A stretch of 64,000 bases of DNA from Rufibacter sediminis (GCF_014269285.1 NZ_JACOAF010000004.1:62001-126000), one strand, 5' to 3'. Counted from the stretch's first letter, positions 32,749-41,558 are shown. Numbers and translations: made by a program. The notes: generated from the sequence alone by a model not told the origin.

Positions 32749-33261
32749 ATGAGTACTATCCTCCTCAGAGACATTGAAGAAAGAGACAACGCAGCGTTGG
32801 CCGATTTGATCAGAAACGTATTTCGGGAATTTAAGATCGACAGACCGGGCACCGTCTACACCGATCCCACCACCGATGCCCTGTACCAGCTGTTCAGGAC
32901 GCCGGGCGGCCAGTATTTGGTAGCTGAGGAAGACGGACAAATCATTGGCGGATGCGGCGTATTTCCCACGCCCGGTTTGCCGGAAGGCTGTGCCGAGTTG
33001 GTGAAGTTCTATCTGGCGGCGGAAACCCGAGGAAAAGGCGTGGGCTATCAACTGCTCCAGCGCAACCTGACCCTAGCCCAGGAACTTGGTTATCGGCAAC
33101 TGTACCTGGAGTCTTTCCCCGAGCTGGGCAAAGCGGTGAGCATGTATGAAAAGGCGGGCTTCCAACCGTTGCCGCACGCGCTGGGAAACTCAGGGCACTA
33201 CGCGTGTACCATCTGGATGCTGAAAGACCTAGCGGAGCAGCAAGAGGCCCCGGCGTTTTAG
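32749..33261 (+). CDS. GNAT-family N-acetyltransferase
   Basis: A 170-residue acetyltransferase from the ATG at 32749 (MSTILLRDIEERDNAAL). The frame extends 39 bases upstream, but this methionine begins the conserved fold. The acetyl-CoA loop KFYLAAETRGKGVGYQLLQ and the closing YEKAGFQPLP are typical. The substrate is unknown. Its TAG stop codon is part of a family A palindrome. It converges on the LytTR regulator gene. Confidence 0.85.
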   Translation: MSTILLRDIEERDNAALADLIRNVFREFKIDRPGTVYTDPTTDALYQLFRTPGGQYLVAEEDGQIIGGCGVFPTPGLPEGCAELVKFYLAAETRGKGVGYQLLQRNLTLAQELGYRQLYLESFPELGKAVSMYEKAGFQPLPHALGNSGHYACTIWMLKDLAEQQEAPAF

Positions 33262-33292
33262 ACCCGTTTTCCGGAAAAGAGGCTAAAAGCGG
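33254..33292. repeat. Family A palindrome supplying a stop codon
   Basis: CGTTTTAGACCCGTTTTC and GGAAAAGAGGCTAAAAGCGG. The TAG within CGTTTTAG is the stop codon of the acetyltransferase. Its other edge touches the 3' end of the LytTR gene, so it serves both converging genes. Confidence 0.8.
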
Positions 33293-33293
33293 T

Positions 33294-34076
33294 TTACTTG
33301 CCCAGCCACTCTTTGAAGGCGGCAGCGCGTTCGTTGCTGATGATGATTTCCTTGTCGGTGGAAGGTTTTACGTACACTTTGAGCCGGCCTTTCAGGTACG
33401 GATGGATCTCATCAATGGAGTGGATGTGCGCGATGAACTGGCGGTTCAACCGGCTGAAATGCTCGGGGTCCAGCAGTTCCTGCAAAGTATCCAGGGTGTA
33501 ATCAGTGATGAAGCGCTGCCCGGCCGAGGTGATGAGGAAAACAATCTTGTCTTCGGCGTAGAAATAGGCGATCTCATCGGTGGAGACCGACCGTATTTTC
33601 TGGCCGCTTTTCACCAGGAAACGCGTTTTGTAATGTGGTGTTTCAGTGGGGGTGGAGTTGCGGTTCAACAGCGCCATAATCTGCTGCATGTCCAGCGTTG
33701 GGGCGGGGGCGGGTTGGCTCTGGTGCAGGGCCTTGAACTTGTCCATGGCCGCGGCCAGATCATCGTTGCTGATGGGCTTTAGCAGGTAATCAATGCTGTT
33801 CACCTTGAACGCTTTCACCGCGTACTCATCATAGGCCGTGGTGAAGATGATGGGGCACTTCACGTCTACCTTCTGAAAAATCTCAAAGCTGTTGCCGTCA
33901 GACAAATGGATGTCCAGGAAGGCCAGGTCGGGCGCGGGGTTGGACTCAAACCACTTCACCGCATTCCGGATAGAATCAATCGTACCCATCACCCGGATGC
34001 TGGGGTCGTAGCGCAGCAGTTGGGCTTCCAGTTTCTCGGAGGCCAGGTACTCGTCTTCTATCAGGAGAATGTTCAT
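33294..34076 (-). CDS. LytTR-family response regulator
   Basis: A 260-residue response regulator. The receiver domain (about residues 1-120) shows the acidic pair in LLIEDEYLA, the phospho-acceptor Asp in DLAFLDIHLSDG, and TTAYDEYAVKAFKVNSIDYLLKPI. A LytTR DNA-binding domain (about 155-258) follows with FLVKSGQKIRSVSTDEIAYFYAEDK and DPEHFSRLNRQFIAHI. It pairs with the sensor kinase whose stop overlaps its start by one base. Confidence 0.95.
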   Translation of the reverse strand: MNILLIEDEYLASEKLEAQLLRYDPSIRVMGTIDSIRNAVKWFESNPAPDLAFLDIHLSDGNSFEIFQKVDVKCPIIFTTAYDEYAVKAFKVNSIDYLLKPISNDDLAAAMDKFKALHQSQPAPAPTLDMQQIMALLNRNSTPTETPHYKTRFLVKSGQKIRSVSTDEIAYFYAEDKIVFLITSAGQRFITDYTLDTLQELLDPEHFSRLNRQFIAHIHSIDEIHPYLKGRLKVYVKPSTDKEIIISNERAAAFKEWLGK

Positions 34077-35137
34077 CAGGCGGCGTTGTTTAGAAGCGGT
34101 AATTTAGCAATGAAATCGTGCTCGGTGACTTCCACATCCACTTTTTTGTCAGTGATGAATTTGTAGCGGTTGATGATGTTCTTCAGGCCCACTCCGGTAG
34201 ACTCTTCGCGGCTCTCGCGCAGCTGCAGGTTGTTCTTGATGATGATGTAATCGCCCTCCACAAACACGTCAATGAACAGGGGCTCGTCGCGGCTCACAAT
34301 GTTGTGCTTGATGGCGTTCTCCATGAGCAGCTGCATGGTGAGGGGCGCCACCTGGTGGTTCATGAGGTGATCGGGCACGTCCATGTTCACGCGCAGGTTC
34401 TCCCGGAACCTGATTTTAAGCAGGAACAGGTACGAGTAGATGAAGTCCAGCTCGGTGTGCAGCGTGACCAGCTCTTTGTCTTTGTTCTCCAGCACGTAGC
34501 GGTACACCTTGGAGAGCTGCTCCACGAACTTGGCGGCCAGATCCTGGTCTTTGTAGATAAGCGAGGAGAGCGCGTTCAGGCTGTTGAACAGAAAGTGCGG
34601 GTTTACCTGCTGCTTCAAGGACTCAAACTGCACCTTGATGGTTTCCTTCTTGAGTTTCTCAGACTGCATGAGGTACCGGTGCCACTGGTTGTAGAAATAA
34701 ATGCCTGACCGGATAAAGTGCACGAACAGCAGAATGATGCTGCCAAACACAAACACCTCCTTGATGTTGCGCATGGAGCCCACGTTCCCGAAATCGAACG
34801 GCAACTGATCGAAAAACAGGTGCGGGATGATCTCAAACAGCACCATCACCAGCAAAATGTACATCTGCACGGCCACCCATTCGTACACAAACCGGCGGAG
34901 GCCGTACTCGCGCCAGTCATATTTGCGGCTCAGGCGTTTGGCAATGCGGCGGGTTCCCTCCAAGACCACGTTCACCATAAGTGCATTGTAAACCAACCGG
35001 TAGACATCGGCGGCTTCAAAGGCTTTCACCCCCGTGCGGTGGATAAAAAAGAAGGTCCAGAAGATAAGTAAGGCAATGCCCGTGTTGGCGAGGTAGCGCA
35101 ACAGGTGCTTATGCCTGAATTGGAATTTTTTCTTCAT
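34076..35137 (-). CDS. LytS-like sensor histidine kinase
   Basis: A 353-residue membrane kinase with four predicted transmembrane segments in the first half, then a His-kinase domain (QVNPHFLFNSLNALSSLIYKD, His at about residue 190) and a HATPase domain (APLTMQLLMENAIKHN, then GVGLKNIINRY). The ATG at 35137 (MKKKFQFRHKHLL) is preferred; another in-frame ATG lies at 35188. The last base of its stop codon is the first base of the regulator ATG, a classic two-component operon. The signal sensed is unknown. Confidence 0.92.
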   Translation of the reverse strand: MKKKFQFRHKHLLRYLANTGIALLIFWTFFFIHRTGVKAFEAADVYRLVYNALMVNVVLEGTRRIAKRLSRKYDWREYGLRRFVYEWVAVQMYILLVMVLFEIIPHLFFDQLPFDFGNVGSMRNIKEVFVFGSIILLFVHFIRSGIYFYNQWHRYLMQSEKLKKETIKVQFESLKQQVNPHFLFNSLNALSSLIYKDQDLAAKFVEQLSKVYRYVLENKDKELVTLHTELDFIYSYLFLLKIRFRENLRVNMDVPDHLMNHQVAPLTMQLLMENAIKHNIVSRDEPLFIDVFVEGDYIIIKNNLQLRESREESTGVGLKNIINRYKFITDKKVDVEVTEHDFIAKLPLLNNAA

Positions 35138-35188
35138 AAAGGGCGACTGAACAAACAGCCTGTCCAGAGACTCGGTAGAGAGCAGCAT

Positions 35189-35620
35189 AACTCAAAAAGC
35201 AAGTAAGCGCGTTACCGCCGTGAAAAAAAGAGTAACGGGCACTTGTCTCATCATAGAATTAATTGATAATGGACGTTCTGGTAGATTTTTTCTCTCTGGA
35301 GAATAACCAGGAAATGGTTTCCGGCCGAACGGGGAATTATCTACCTCAAACTAACAACACCCAAGCGCAGAATACAATTCCTTTTCGGGTTTTCTGAAAT
35401 AACCCACCCGCCGCGCGTGCAAAGAACGGAGACAGACCGATAGTTTTTTCCTAGGTTTGCGTAAGAGGTCAAGGCAGGAAGTTACTTCACCAGGTTTGCA
35501 AATAGAACGTTTAGAGGCAAGCCTGCAACAAAATCCTGACCAAAGCGGAAATTAACGTGCTGAACTTGTGGATTGTACAGCTTAAGTACGCGAACATTTT
35601 TACTCCTTAACAGAAAGACT
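35189..35620. other. Divergent intergenic region before sugE
   Basis: No gene is seen. SugE/Gdx genes are often preceded by guanidine riboswitches, but neither the guanidine-I conserved blocks nor paired ACGR-loop hairpins were recognised by eye. A GGAAGTTACTTC half motif of family C is at about 35476-35488. Confidence 0.5.
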
Positions 35621-35947
35621 ATGAATTCAGCCTGGATATATTTGATAGTGGCGGGTCTGTGCGAGATTGGCTGGGCCATCGGGTTAAAGTATACCGAAGG
35701 GTTCTCGAAACTCTGGCCGTCGGTGGCTACCGTGGTGGTCATGATTCTGAGTTTTGTTTTATTGGCCCAGGCCATGCGCACCTTGCCCGTGGGCACGGCT
35801 TATGCTTCCTGGACCGGCATTGGGGCCGTGGGCACCGCTATTTTGGGAATGGTTTTGTTCAACGAACCCAAAGATGTGCTGCGGCTGGTATGCATCGGGC
35901 TGATCATTGCCGGGGTGCTGGGCTTGAAGTTTCTGGCGAAGGAATAA
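35621..35947 (+). CDS. sugE: SMR-family transporter (SugE/Gdx type)
   Basis: A 108-residue four-helix inner-membrane exporter from the ATG at 35621. The family motif with the essential glutamate is clear: [24 protein letters not shown] (Glu13). [22 protein letters not shown] follows, typical of the SugE/Gdx branch. That branch exports guanidinium and some quaternary ammonium ions by proton exchange. A longer in-frame start 48 bases upstream would add a polar extension unlike the family. It is a single gene. Confidence 0.92.
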   Translation: MNSAWIYLIVAGLCEIGWAIGLKYTEGFSKLWPSVATVVVMILSFVLLAQAMRTLPVGTAYASWTGIGAVGTAILGMVLFNEPKDVLRLVCIGLIIAGVLGLKFLAKE

Positions 35948-35963
35948 GGTGGGAAGGCCGTTT

Positions 35964-36003
35964 CTGTTTTGGGGCTGTTTTGTGGAAACTGGCCTTAAAA
36001 CAG
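35964..36003. repeat. Nested palindrome, family A
   Basis: CTGTTTTGGGGCTGTTTTG and GGAAACTGGCCTTAAAACAGG, 16 bases after the sugE stop codon. Confidence 0.75.
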
Positions 36004-36043
36004 GTTGGTGGTGGCTGGTGTAGCTTCTGCGTTGGGTTTACTT

Positions 36044-36239
36044 GTGCACGTAATCAGCTTGTGCTGGCGGAGGGCTGCTGTTGCGTGGGTGCATAGGCTT
36101 TTGTTGTTTCATAGCTGGGCTCCGAGCGCTCACGGCCGCGAGGCCTCGTCTTCCGGGTTCGCGCTGTTGTTTTAGCCTTGGCCAGCAGGCCTGCCTTCGG
36201 CACCAGGTCTAAAACAAAGGCGCTCACCCGAAAGACTGG
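36044..36239 (-). repeat. About 200-base dispersed repeat, copy 2 (inverted)
   Basis: The reverse complement of this stretch follows 3552-3751 block by block: CCAGTCTTTCGGGTGAGCGC, then GGCCTCGCGGCCGTGAGCGC, then ATGCACCCACGC and CCGCCAGCAC, ending in ACGTGCAC. Confidence 0.7.
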
Positions 36240-36378
36240 TTTTGATGCGTTTAGAGGAAGTCTTTCTTGCAAGAGACAGTGGACCACCCCCGGCCCCTCC
36301 TTAGCCAAGGAGGGGAGCTTTTTGGTAGAGACTTATTCCCATTTTCGAAGTAGTGCCTTTAAGTGCATAACACATACC

Positions 36379-36608
36379 TGGTTCAAGTTTGCAACTTGGA
36401 CCTAAAATGAGCTGAAGTTTGCAACTTCAGTGAGCCGTGAGGCTCAAACTGTGCAAGAATGACAATGGCTTTTCCTCAGTTTAAGCCTTTCATGTAGAAC
36501 GTAACTGCCCTGACTTCTAAGGGGTAGGTTTATTTCCTATACCCAAATCTGCGACTTGGACCTGTCATGATCTGTCGTTTGTAAAGCAGTGAGCGGTGAG
36601 AGGCAAAA
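36379..36608 (+). repeat. Pair of GCAACTTGGACC tracts
   Basis: AAGTTTGCAACTTGGACC at about 36385 and AAATCTGCGACTTGGACC at about 36545 are each followed by a CAGTGAGCSGTGAG-like sequence 40-50 bases on. A related GAGTTTGCAACTCGTGCC is at about 55957. Confidence 0.5.
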
Positions 36609-36660
36609 TCATACCTAAGCTGTGATTCTACGGCTTTTCAGCTTCCTCATGCCCGCCATT

Positions 36661-36699
36661 ACTTTTGGCTTAATTTCCGGAAAATGGCCCTGAAACGGG
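36661..36699. repeat. Nested palindrome, family A
   Basis: ACTTTTGGCTTAATTTCC and GGAAAATGGCCCTGAAACGGG, directly abutting the minus-strand stop codon of the propeller-like gene. Confidence 0.75.
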
Positions 36700-37560
36700 T
36701 TAGCGTCTGCGGTAGGCGAGAAGGGAATCTGCGGTGAGCAGGTACAGGAACTTATCTCCCACCAACACCTGACGGTAGGGGAGGGCCTGCTCTGGCAAAG
36801 GCACGGTGCGGGTCTGAAACGAGTAGAGATGCTGGAAATGCAGCTGGTTGCCAGAGAGGTAATAGAGTTCGTCGCCGGCGAAGCCCACGTAGGTCAGGTT
36901 GGGCAGCGGCAGCTTTTTCTGGTAGTTGCCCATGTTGTCAAACACGTAGATGCCGGCCAGTCGGTCAACCATGTACAGTTTGCTCTGGTACTCGCGCAGG
37001 AAGGTGATATCATGCTGCCGACGGTCCAGCACCAGTTCCAGTGGATTCTCGTACACCGACCGGTTCACGCGGGTATCCACCTTCAGGAGTTTGAAGGTGG
37101 TCTCATCAAACAGCCAAAGCCGGTCATCGGCGGCCAGGGTGGCGGCCCGGATGGTGCCATCGGTGTAATCGCGTAAGTCAGCCAAACCTAACGGGGTTAG
37201 GAAACGGTCCAGGAGCTGCACCCGCTGGCGGTCATCGTAGAAAACCGTGATCTTGGCCGAGTTCCAGGCTTCGGCCATGGCGATGTGGCCCTGAATGGGC
37301 GGCGAGAACGTGTTGACCACCTTGCCCACCGTATCCAGCTGGATGATGTTCTGCCGGGCATCTGACAGGTAAACCCGATCGAAGCGATCAATGGAAAGCA
37401 GGGCGTTTCCTTTGGCGGGCAATTGATAAGCCAGCACCCACGTGTTTGCCGGGGCTTGCGCCCGAGCTACGGGAACGAACAGAAGCCCCAGGATAAGCCC
37501 CAGGCAGAGATTAAGCAGGCTGGTTTTCAAAATACGTGAGCGTGAGTTCCTGTCCGTCAT
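36700..37560 (-). CDS. Secreted beta-propeller-like hypothetical protein
   Basis: A 286-residue protein with a signal peptide (hydrophobic LNLCLGLILGLLFVPVARA, cleaved before QAP). The mature part has repeated strand-turn patterns (LLSIDRFDRVYLSDARQNIIQLD, YMVDRLAGIYVFDNMGNYQKKLPLP) that suggest a beta-propeller. The function is unknown. Its first 50 bases overlap the 3' end of lpxH in another frame, so it is the last gene of the LUD-lpxH operon and probably translationally coupled. Confidence 0.7.
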   Translation of the reverse strand: MTDRNSRSRILKTSLLNLCLGLILGLLFVPVARAQAPANTWVLAYQLPAKGNALLSIDRFDRVYLSDARQNIIQLDTVGKVVNTFSPPIQGHIAMAEAWNSAKITVFYDDRQRVQLLDRFLTPLGLADLRDYTDGTIRAATLAADDRLWLFDETTFKLLKVDTRVNRSVYENPLELVLDRRQHDITFLREYQSKLYMVDRLAGIYVFDNMGNYQKKLPLPNLTYVGFAGDELYYLSGNQLHFQHLYSFQTRTVPLPEQALPYRQVLVGDKFLYLLTADSLLAYRRR

Positions 37561-38290
37561 AGACTGCGTAAGAGCAATAATTGACCCATTCTCCCAGATT
37601 CAGGTAGCGGCTGCGCTCGCCAATGGGCAGATCCAGAGGTAAATGGCGGTGCCCGAAGATGTAGAAGTCGTGGTGTTGCCGGGTTTCCACGCGTTGGCAG
37701 TAGTGGACCAGCCACTCATCATCGCCTTTGAACACCTCGTCTGCCTTGGTGTTCTGAATCCGGCTACGGCGCGACCAGAAACTGGCCAGCCCGATGCCCA
37801 CATTTGGGTGAACTCGGGCAAATAACCATTGGCTCACCGGATTGGCGAACACGCGCTTCAGTACTTTATAGGTGTAATCCTTCGGGCCTAGGCCATCGCC
37901 GTGCCCAATGTAGAAAGAATGTTGGCCGATGGTGATGGAGACTGGTTTCCGGAGCACGGGTATGTTCAGCTCCTTGGGGAAGTAGTCAAACATCCACATG
38001 TCATGGTTCCCCGTGAAAAGATAGATGGGAATGCCGCTGTCCGCGATTTCGGCCAGTTTGCCCTGTAGCCGGATGAACCCTCTGGGAATGGCATGGCGGT
38101 ACTCAAACCAGAAATCGAAAATATCGCCCAGCAGGTAAATGGCCTGGGCATCGGCCTTGATCTGATCCAGCCACCGCACAATCTTTTTCTCGCGCGCCAG
38201 GCTTTGCTCCGGCGAAGGCACCCCTAAATGGAAATCGGAAGCGAAGTATACTTTCTTACCGGGCGGCAGGTGGTCAATCGGAGTGATCAT
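37511..38290 (-). CDS. lpxH: UDP-2,3-diacylglucosamine diphosphatase
   Basis: Removes UMP from UDP-2,3-diacylglucosamine to give lipid X in lipid A synthesis. It is a 259-residue calcineurin-like phosphoesterase. All five metal-binding blocks are visible: SDFHLGV, LLGDIFDFWFEY, TGNHDMWMFDYF, YIGHGDGLG and FGHRHLPLDL. The ATG at 38290 is preferred over an adjacent TTG. It overlaps the end of the LUD gene by 17 bases and is followed by the propeller-like gene. Confidence 0.92.
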   Translation of the reverse strand: MITPIDHLPPGKKVYFASDFHLGVPSPEQSLAREKKIVRWLDQIKADAQAIYLLGDIFDFWFEYRHAIPRGFIRLQGKLAEIADSGIPIYLFTGNHDMWMFDYFPKELNIPVLRKPVSITIGQHSFYIGHGDGLGPKDYTYKVLKRVFANPVSQWLFARVHPNVGIGLASFWSRRSRIQNTKADEVFKGDDEWLVHYCQRVETRQHHDFYIFGHRHLPLDLPIGERSRYLNLGEWVNYCSYAVYDGQELTLTYFENQPA

Positions 38291-38924
38291 CAATCAGAAA
38301 CAGGATAAGTTCTTTGGGGCCGTGGGCGCCCATCACCAGGGTTTTCTCAATGTCGGCGGTGCGGCTGGGGCCACTCACCAACGATAGCATGGAAGGCAGG
38401 CGGTTGCCGTATTTCTTCTGGACAAACTCCAGCGCCTGTTTAATGTCGGGCACCAGCTGGGACAACTTGGCCACCACCAGGTGCATGCCCGGGTACACGG
38501 ATAAGCGCCGGCCGCTGGCGTTGGCCGAGGAGACCAGGATGCTGCCGGTACGGGCCACCAGGGCCTCACAGGTGGTCAGGGAAGCCTGCGCGTTGCTGAT
38601 GAAATCGTCTTCGGTGCCGTTGAAGTTGATGCCGCCCGCGTGCAGGATTTTCTTGAGGACCGGTTCCCACACGTACATGTTCTCAATGCTGCGCTCTTTC
38701 TTGAAGGCAAACAACTGATCAAAGAAATCTTCCTCGTTCTCGCAGTACACAAACGTGCCGCTGTTCCGGATGAACGTCTCCGCGAAAAGGACGGAGAGGT
38801 CTTCCAGCAGCGGGCCGTAGACCGAGGTGGAGAAGTCTGGGGTAGGAGGCAGAAAAGGCGCTGACTTAGCCAGCGCCTCTCTTACCTTGCGGAGCACAAT
38901 CTCTTTGGATTTAGCTTCGTACAT
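38274..38924 (-). CDS. LUD-domain (LutC/YkgG-like) protein
   Basis: A 216-residue LUD-domain protein. Family motifs are the N-terminal LRKVREAL, the central VARTGSILVSSANASGRRLSVYPGMHLVVA and the C-terminal LVSGPSRTADIEKTLVMGAHGPKEL. LutC works with LutA and LutB in lactate oxidation, but those partners are not here; lone LUD proteins next to ftsH are common in Bacteroidota. The role is uncertain. It is first of three overlapping genes with lpxH. Confidence 0.88.
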   Translation of the reverse strand: MYEAKSKEIVLRKVREALAKSAPFLPPTPDFSTSVYGPLLEDLSVLFAETFIRNSGTFVYCENEEDFFDQLFAFKKERSIENMYVWEPVLKKILHAGGINFNGTEDDFISNAQASLTTCEALVARTGSILVSSANASGRRLSVYPGMHLVVAKLSQLVPDIKQALEFVQKKYGNRLPSMLSLVSGPSRTADIEKTLVMGAHGPKELILFLIDDHSD

Positions 38925-38930
38925 GTTGTA

Positions 38931-38969
38931 TTTCCGTTTAGAGCCTGTTTTTCAGAAAAGGGCTACGAA
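38931..38969. repeat. Family A palindrome at the ftsH stop codon
   Basis: TTTCCGTTTAGAGCCTGTTTTTC and GAAAAGGGCTACGAA. The minus-strand TAG of ftsH (38963-38965) lies inside the right arm. It also lies 6 bases upstream of the LUD gene ATG. Confidence 0.7.
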
Positions 38970-41071
38970 TTGAACGTGGTGCCTTCGCCGGTGGAGGACG
39001 GAGCGCCCGTTGGCTCAGCGGCCGTAGGGGTGTCTTCCTGGTTTTGCTGGGCACCGGTAGGCGTGATGATGTGGTTTTCACCGGCCACCTCGCTCTGGGT
39101 TTTGCTGCGGTCCGTTCCGGCGGTGTGGGCCTGGTAGTTGGTGAGTCCCTCAAAAGGTCTTGGGCCAACCAAACGCTCCAGGTCATGCTGGAAAAGGATC
39201 TCCTTCTCTAACAGTTCCTGCGCCACCATCTCCAGCTCATTCCGTCTGTCAGACAGCAATTGCAAGGTACGGTTGTAGGCATCGCTTACCAGCAGGCGCA
39301 CTTCAGAGTCAATCACTTCGGCAGTCGTTTCTGAATAAGGCTTCGTAAACGTGTTGTCCGGCTGCTTGGAGTCATAGAACGACAGGTTCCCGATGCGGTC
39401 ATTCATCCCGTACATGGTCACAATGCTGTAGGCCATTTTGGTGATGCGCTCCAGGTCACTCAAGGCCCCGGTAGAAATTTTCCCGAACACGATCTGCTCA
39501 GCGGCGCGGCCACCTAAAGCCATGCACATTTCGTCTACCAACTGCTCAGTGTTGTACAGGAACTGCTCTTTTGGCAGGTACTGCGCATAGCCCAACGCGG
39601 CAACGCCCCGCGGCACGATGCTCACTTTTACCAAAGGATCACAGTGCTCCAGGAACCAGCCCGCAATGGCGTGACCGGCTTCGTGGTAGGCCACAATTTT
39701 CTTTTCCTGCGGAGAGATGATCTTGTTCTTCTTCTCCAAACCACCAATCACACGGTCAATGGCATCGTTGAAGTCCTGCATCTCAATGGCCTTCTTGTTG
39801 CGGCGGGCCGCAATCAAAGCCGCTTCGTTACACACGTTGGCGATCTCGGCCCCGGCGAAACCAGGGGTCTGAGCCGCCAGTTTCTTCGCGTCTACGTCGC
39901 CGGCTAAGGTCAACGGACCCAAGTGCACTCCAAAGATGTGGGTACGGCCGTTGATGTCTGGTTTGTCAATGCTGATCTGGCGGTCAAAACGTCCCGGACG
40001 CAGCAAAGCAGAGTCCAGAATGTCTGGGCGGTTGGTAGCAGCCAGGATAATTACCCCGGAATCGGTCGCGAAACCGTCCATCTCCACCAACAGGGAGTTC
40101 AGGGTATTTTCGCGCTCATCATTCCCGCCGGGCATCTGCCCGCGGCTACGCGAACGGCCAATGGCGTCAATCTCGTCAATGAAGATGATACACGGGGCTT
40201 TGGCTTTGGCTTGCTTGAACAGGTCTCGCACGCGGGCGGCACCTACCCCCACAAACATCTCCACGAAATCAGAACCTGACAGGGAGAAGAACGGAACCTC
40301 GGCTTCACCGGCAACGGCTTTCGCCAATAAGGTTTTACCGGTACCCGGAGGACCTACCAGCAAGGCACCTTTCGGGATTTTACCTCCCAGAATAGTGAAC
40401 TTGGTGGGGTTTTTCAGGAACTCTACAATCTCCTGGATTTCTTCTTTGGCTTCCTCCAGCCCGGCTACGTCTTTGAACGTGATTTTTACCTTGTTCTCGG
40501 CGTCAAACAGTGCGGCGCGGGATTTCCCGATGTTGAAAATCTGTCCGCCGGCGCCTCCACCCGCCATCCGGCGCATCAGGAACCAGAAACCTACCATGAG
40601 CAAAATGAAGAAGCCCCACGAGGCGAAAAAGTCCATTAAGCCAGTACGTTTCTCAATCTCCAGGGGCACCCGTTGCTCACGCGGTACGTTTACCTGCAAC
40701 TGGTCTAGGTCCTGCTTGAAGCTCTCAGCGGTAATGATAGGGAAATGGTAGTGCGCGCCCTGGTTGTTCATGCTGAACCCGCCGCGGCTTTCCAGCTCGG
40801 TGCGGTACTTCTCATTTTTCAGAGCTTCCTCTTTCAAGGTTACTTCGGCCACATTGTTATTGACCACCGCCACTTTCTTCACGTCCTGCGCCAACAGCAT
40901 TTCCTCAAAGCGAGGCTGCCGGATCTCAATGGTGGCGTTCAGGTTGTTGTAGTAAGTGAGGCCGAAAATAAAGATGACCAGCGCTGCCAGAACCCAGATC
41001 TGCATGGTAGGCCTGGGCGGAGTAGTGGGGATTATTTTTCTTTTTTTCTTTTTTTCTGGTTTTTCAGTCAT
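38963..41071 (-). CDS. ftsH: ATP-dependent zinc metalloprotease FtsH
   Basis: A membrane-bound AAA protease of 702 residues that degrades damaged membrane proteins and short-lived regulators. A basic cytoplasmic start is followed by two transmembrane segments (about residues 24-42 and 145-170) flanking a periplasmic domain. The AAA module shows [33 protein letters not shown] and the [22 protein letters not shown]. The protease domain has the zinc motif [13 protein letters not shown] disordered Thr/Pro/Glu-rich tail of about 55 residues ends the protein. It lies 48 bases after rsfS in the same operon. Its stop codon is inside a palindrome. Confidence 0.97.
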   Translation of the reverse strand: MTEKPEKKKKRKIIPTTPPRPTMQIWVLAALVIFIFGLTYYNNLNATIEIRQPRFEEMLLAQDVKKVAVVNNNVAEVTLKEEALKNEKYRTELESRGGFSMNNQGAHYHFPIITAESFKQDLDQLQVNVPREQRVPLEIEKRTGLMDFFASWGFFILLMVGFWFLMRRMAGGGAGGQIFNIGKSRAALFDAENKVKITFKDVAGLEEAKEEIQEIVEFLKNPTKFTILGGKIPKGALLVGPPGTGKTLLAKAVAGEAEVPFFSLSGSDFVEMFVGVGAARVRDLFKQAKAKAPCIIFIDEIDAIGRSRSRGQMPGGNDERENTLNSLLVEMDGFATDSGVIILAATNRPDILDSALLRPGRFDRQISIDKPDINGRTHIFGVHLGPLTLAGDVDAKKLAAQTPGFAGAEIANVCNEAALIAARRNKKAIEMQDFNDAIDRVIGGLEKKNKIISPQEKKIVAYHEAGHAIAGWFLEHCDPLVKVSIVPRGVAALGYAQYLPKEQFLYNTEQLVDEMCMALGGRAAEQIVFGKISTGALSDLERITKMAYSIVTMYGMNDRIGNLSFYDSKQPDNTFTKPYSETTAEVIDSEVRLLVSDAYNRTLQLLSDRRNELEMVAQELLEKEILFQHDLERLVGPRPFEGLTNYQAHTAGTDRSKTQSEVAGENHIITPTGAQQNQEDTPTAAEPTGAPSSTGEGTTFNS

Positions 41072-41119
41072 GGGTTGTTCTCTCTCAATAAAAAGTAAAC
41101 CTCGGGGCAGGCGCTTTGT

Positions 41120-41518
41120 TTAGCGCACAGCCGTTGTAGAGTCTTCGGTAGACGCTACGTGCGTAATCTCGGCATCGCCCCAGAGTTCTTCCAGTGCGTA
41201 GAAATTACGTTTGTCCTTGAGAAAGATGTGGGCCACTACGTCCACGTAGTCCAGCACCACCCACTCGCGGTTGGTGCGGCCTTCACTCTGCCAAGGATGT
41301 TCTTTGGTGAGTTTGAAAACTTCTTCTTCAATTGACGTAGCAATGGCATCCAGTTGCGTATCTGAGCTGGCAGAGCTTATGATAAAGTAGTCTGAGACGG
41401 CATTCTTCAAAGATTTCAGGTTGAGAACGACAATATCAGCTGCTTTTCTTTCCTGCATGCCTTTTACTACCAGTTCTGCCAATATGTCGGAATTGTCCTG
41501 AATCGTGTTGTGTTTCAT
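41120..41518 (-). CDS. rsfS: Ribosome silencing factor RsfS
   Basis: A 132-residue protein that binds ribosomal protein L14 and blocks subunit joining when nutrients are low. Typical motifs are KAADIVVLNLKSL, DYFIISSASSDTQLDAIATSIEEEV and EWVVLDYVDVVAHIF. It is the first gene of rsfS-ftsH, divergent from birA across a short gap with overlapping promoters. Confidence 0.95.
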   Translation of the reverse strand: MKHNTIQDNSDILAELVVKGMQERKAADIVVLNLKSLKNAVSDYFIISSASSDTQLDAIATSIEEEVFKLTKEHPWQSEGRTNREWVVLDYVDVVAHIFLKDKRNFYALEELWGDAEITHVASTEDSTTAVR

Positions 41519-41536
41519 CTGGGAAATATAAATTTG
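41508..41536 (+). promoter_or_regulatory. Candidate birA promoter
   Basis: TTG (41508-41510), 18 bases, TAAATTTG (41529-41536) matches the Bacteroidota consensus. Transcription would start near 41543, just before birA. Confidence 0.6.
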
Positions 41537-41541
41537 ATCTT

Positions 41542-41549
41542 CAAAAATA
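41542..41549 (-). promoter_or_regulatory. Candidate rsfS-ftsH -7 box
   Basis: The minus strand reads TATTTTTG, a match to TAnnTTTG, 24 bases before the rsfS ATG. No ideal -33 TTG is seen. It lies back to back with the birA promoter, so polymerases could compete. Confidence 0.45.
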
Positions 41550-41558
41550 CTAAAGTCT

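Larger units (their letters stand above)
35948..36699. other. Repeat-rich intergenic region
   Basis: 752 bases without a supported gene. They hold two family A palindromes (35964, 36661), the inverted copy of the 200-base repeat (36044-36239), a CCCCTCCTTAG...AAGGAGGGG hairpin (about 36293-36316) and two related tracts with TTTGCAACTTGGACC-like sequence (36379-36445 and 36541-36608). Confidence 0.7.
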
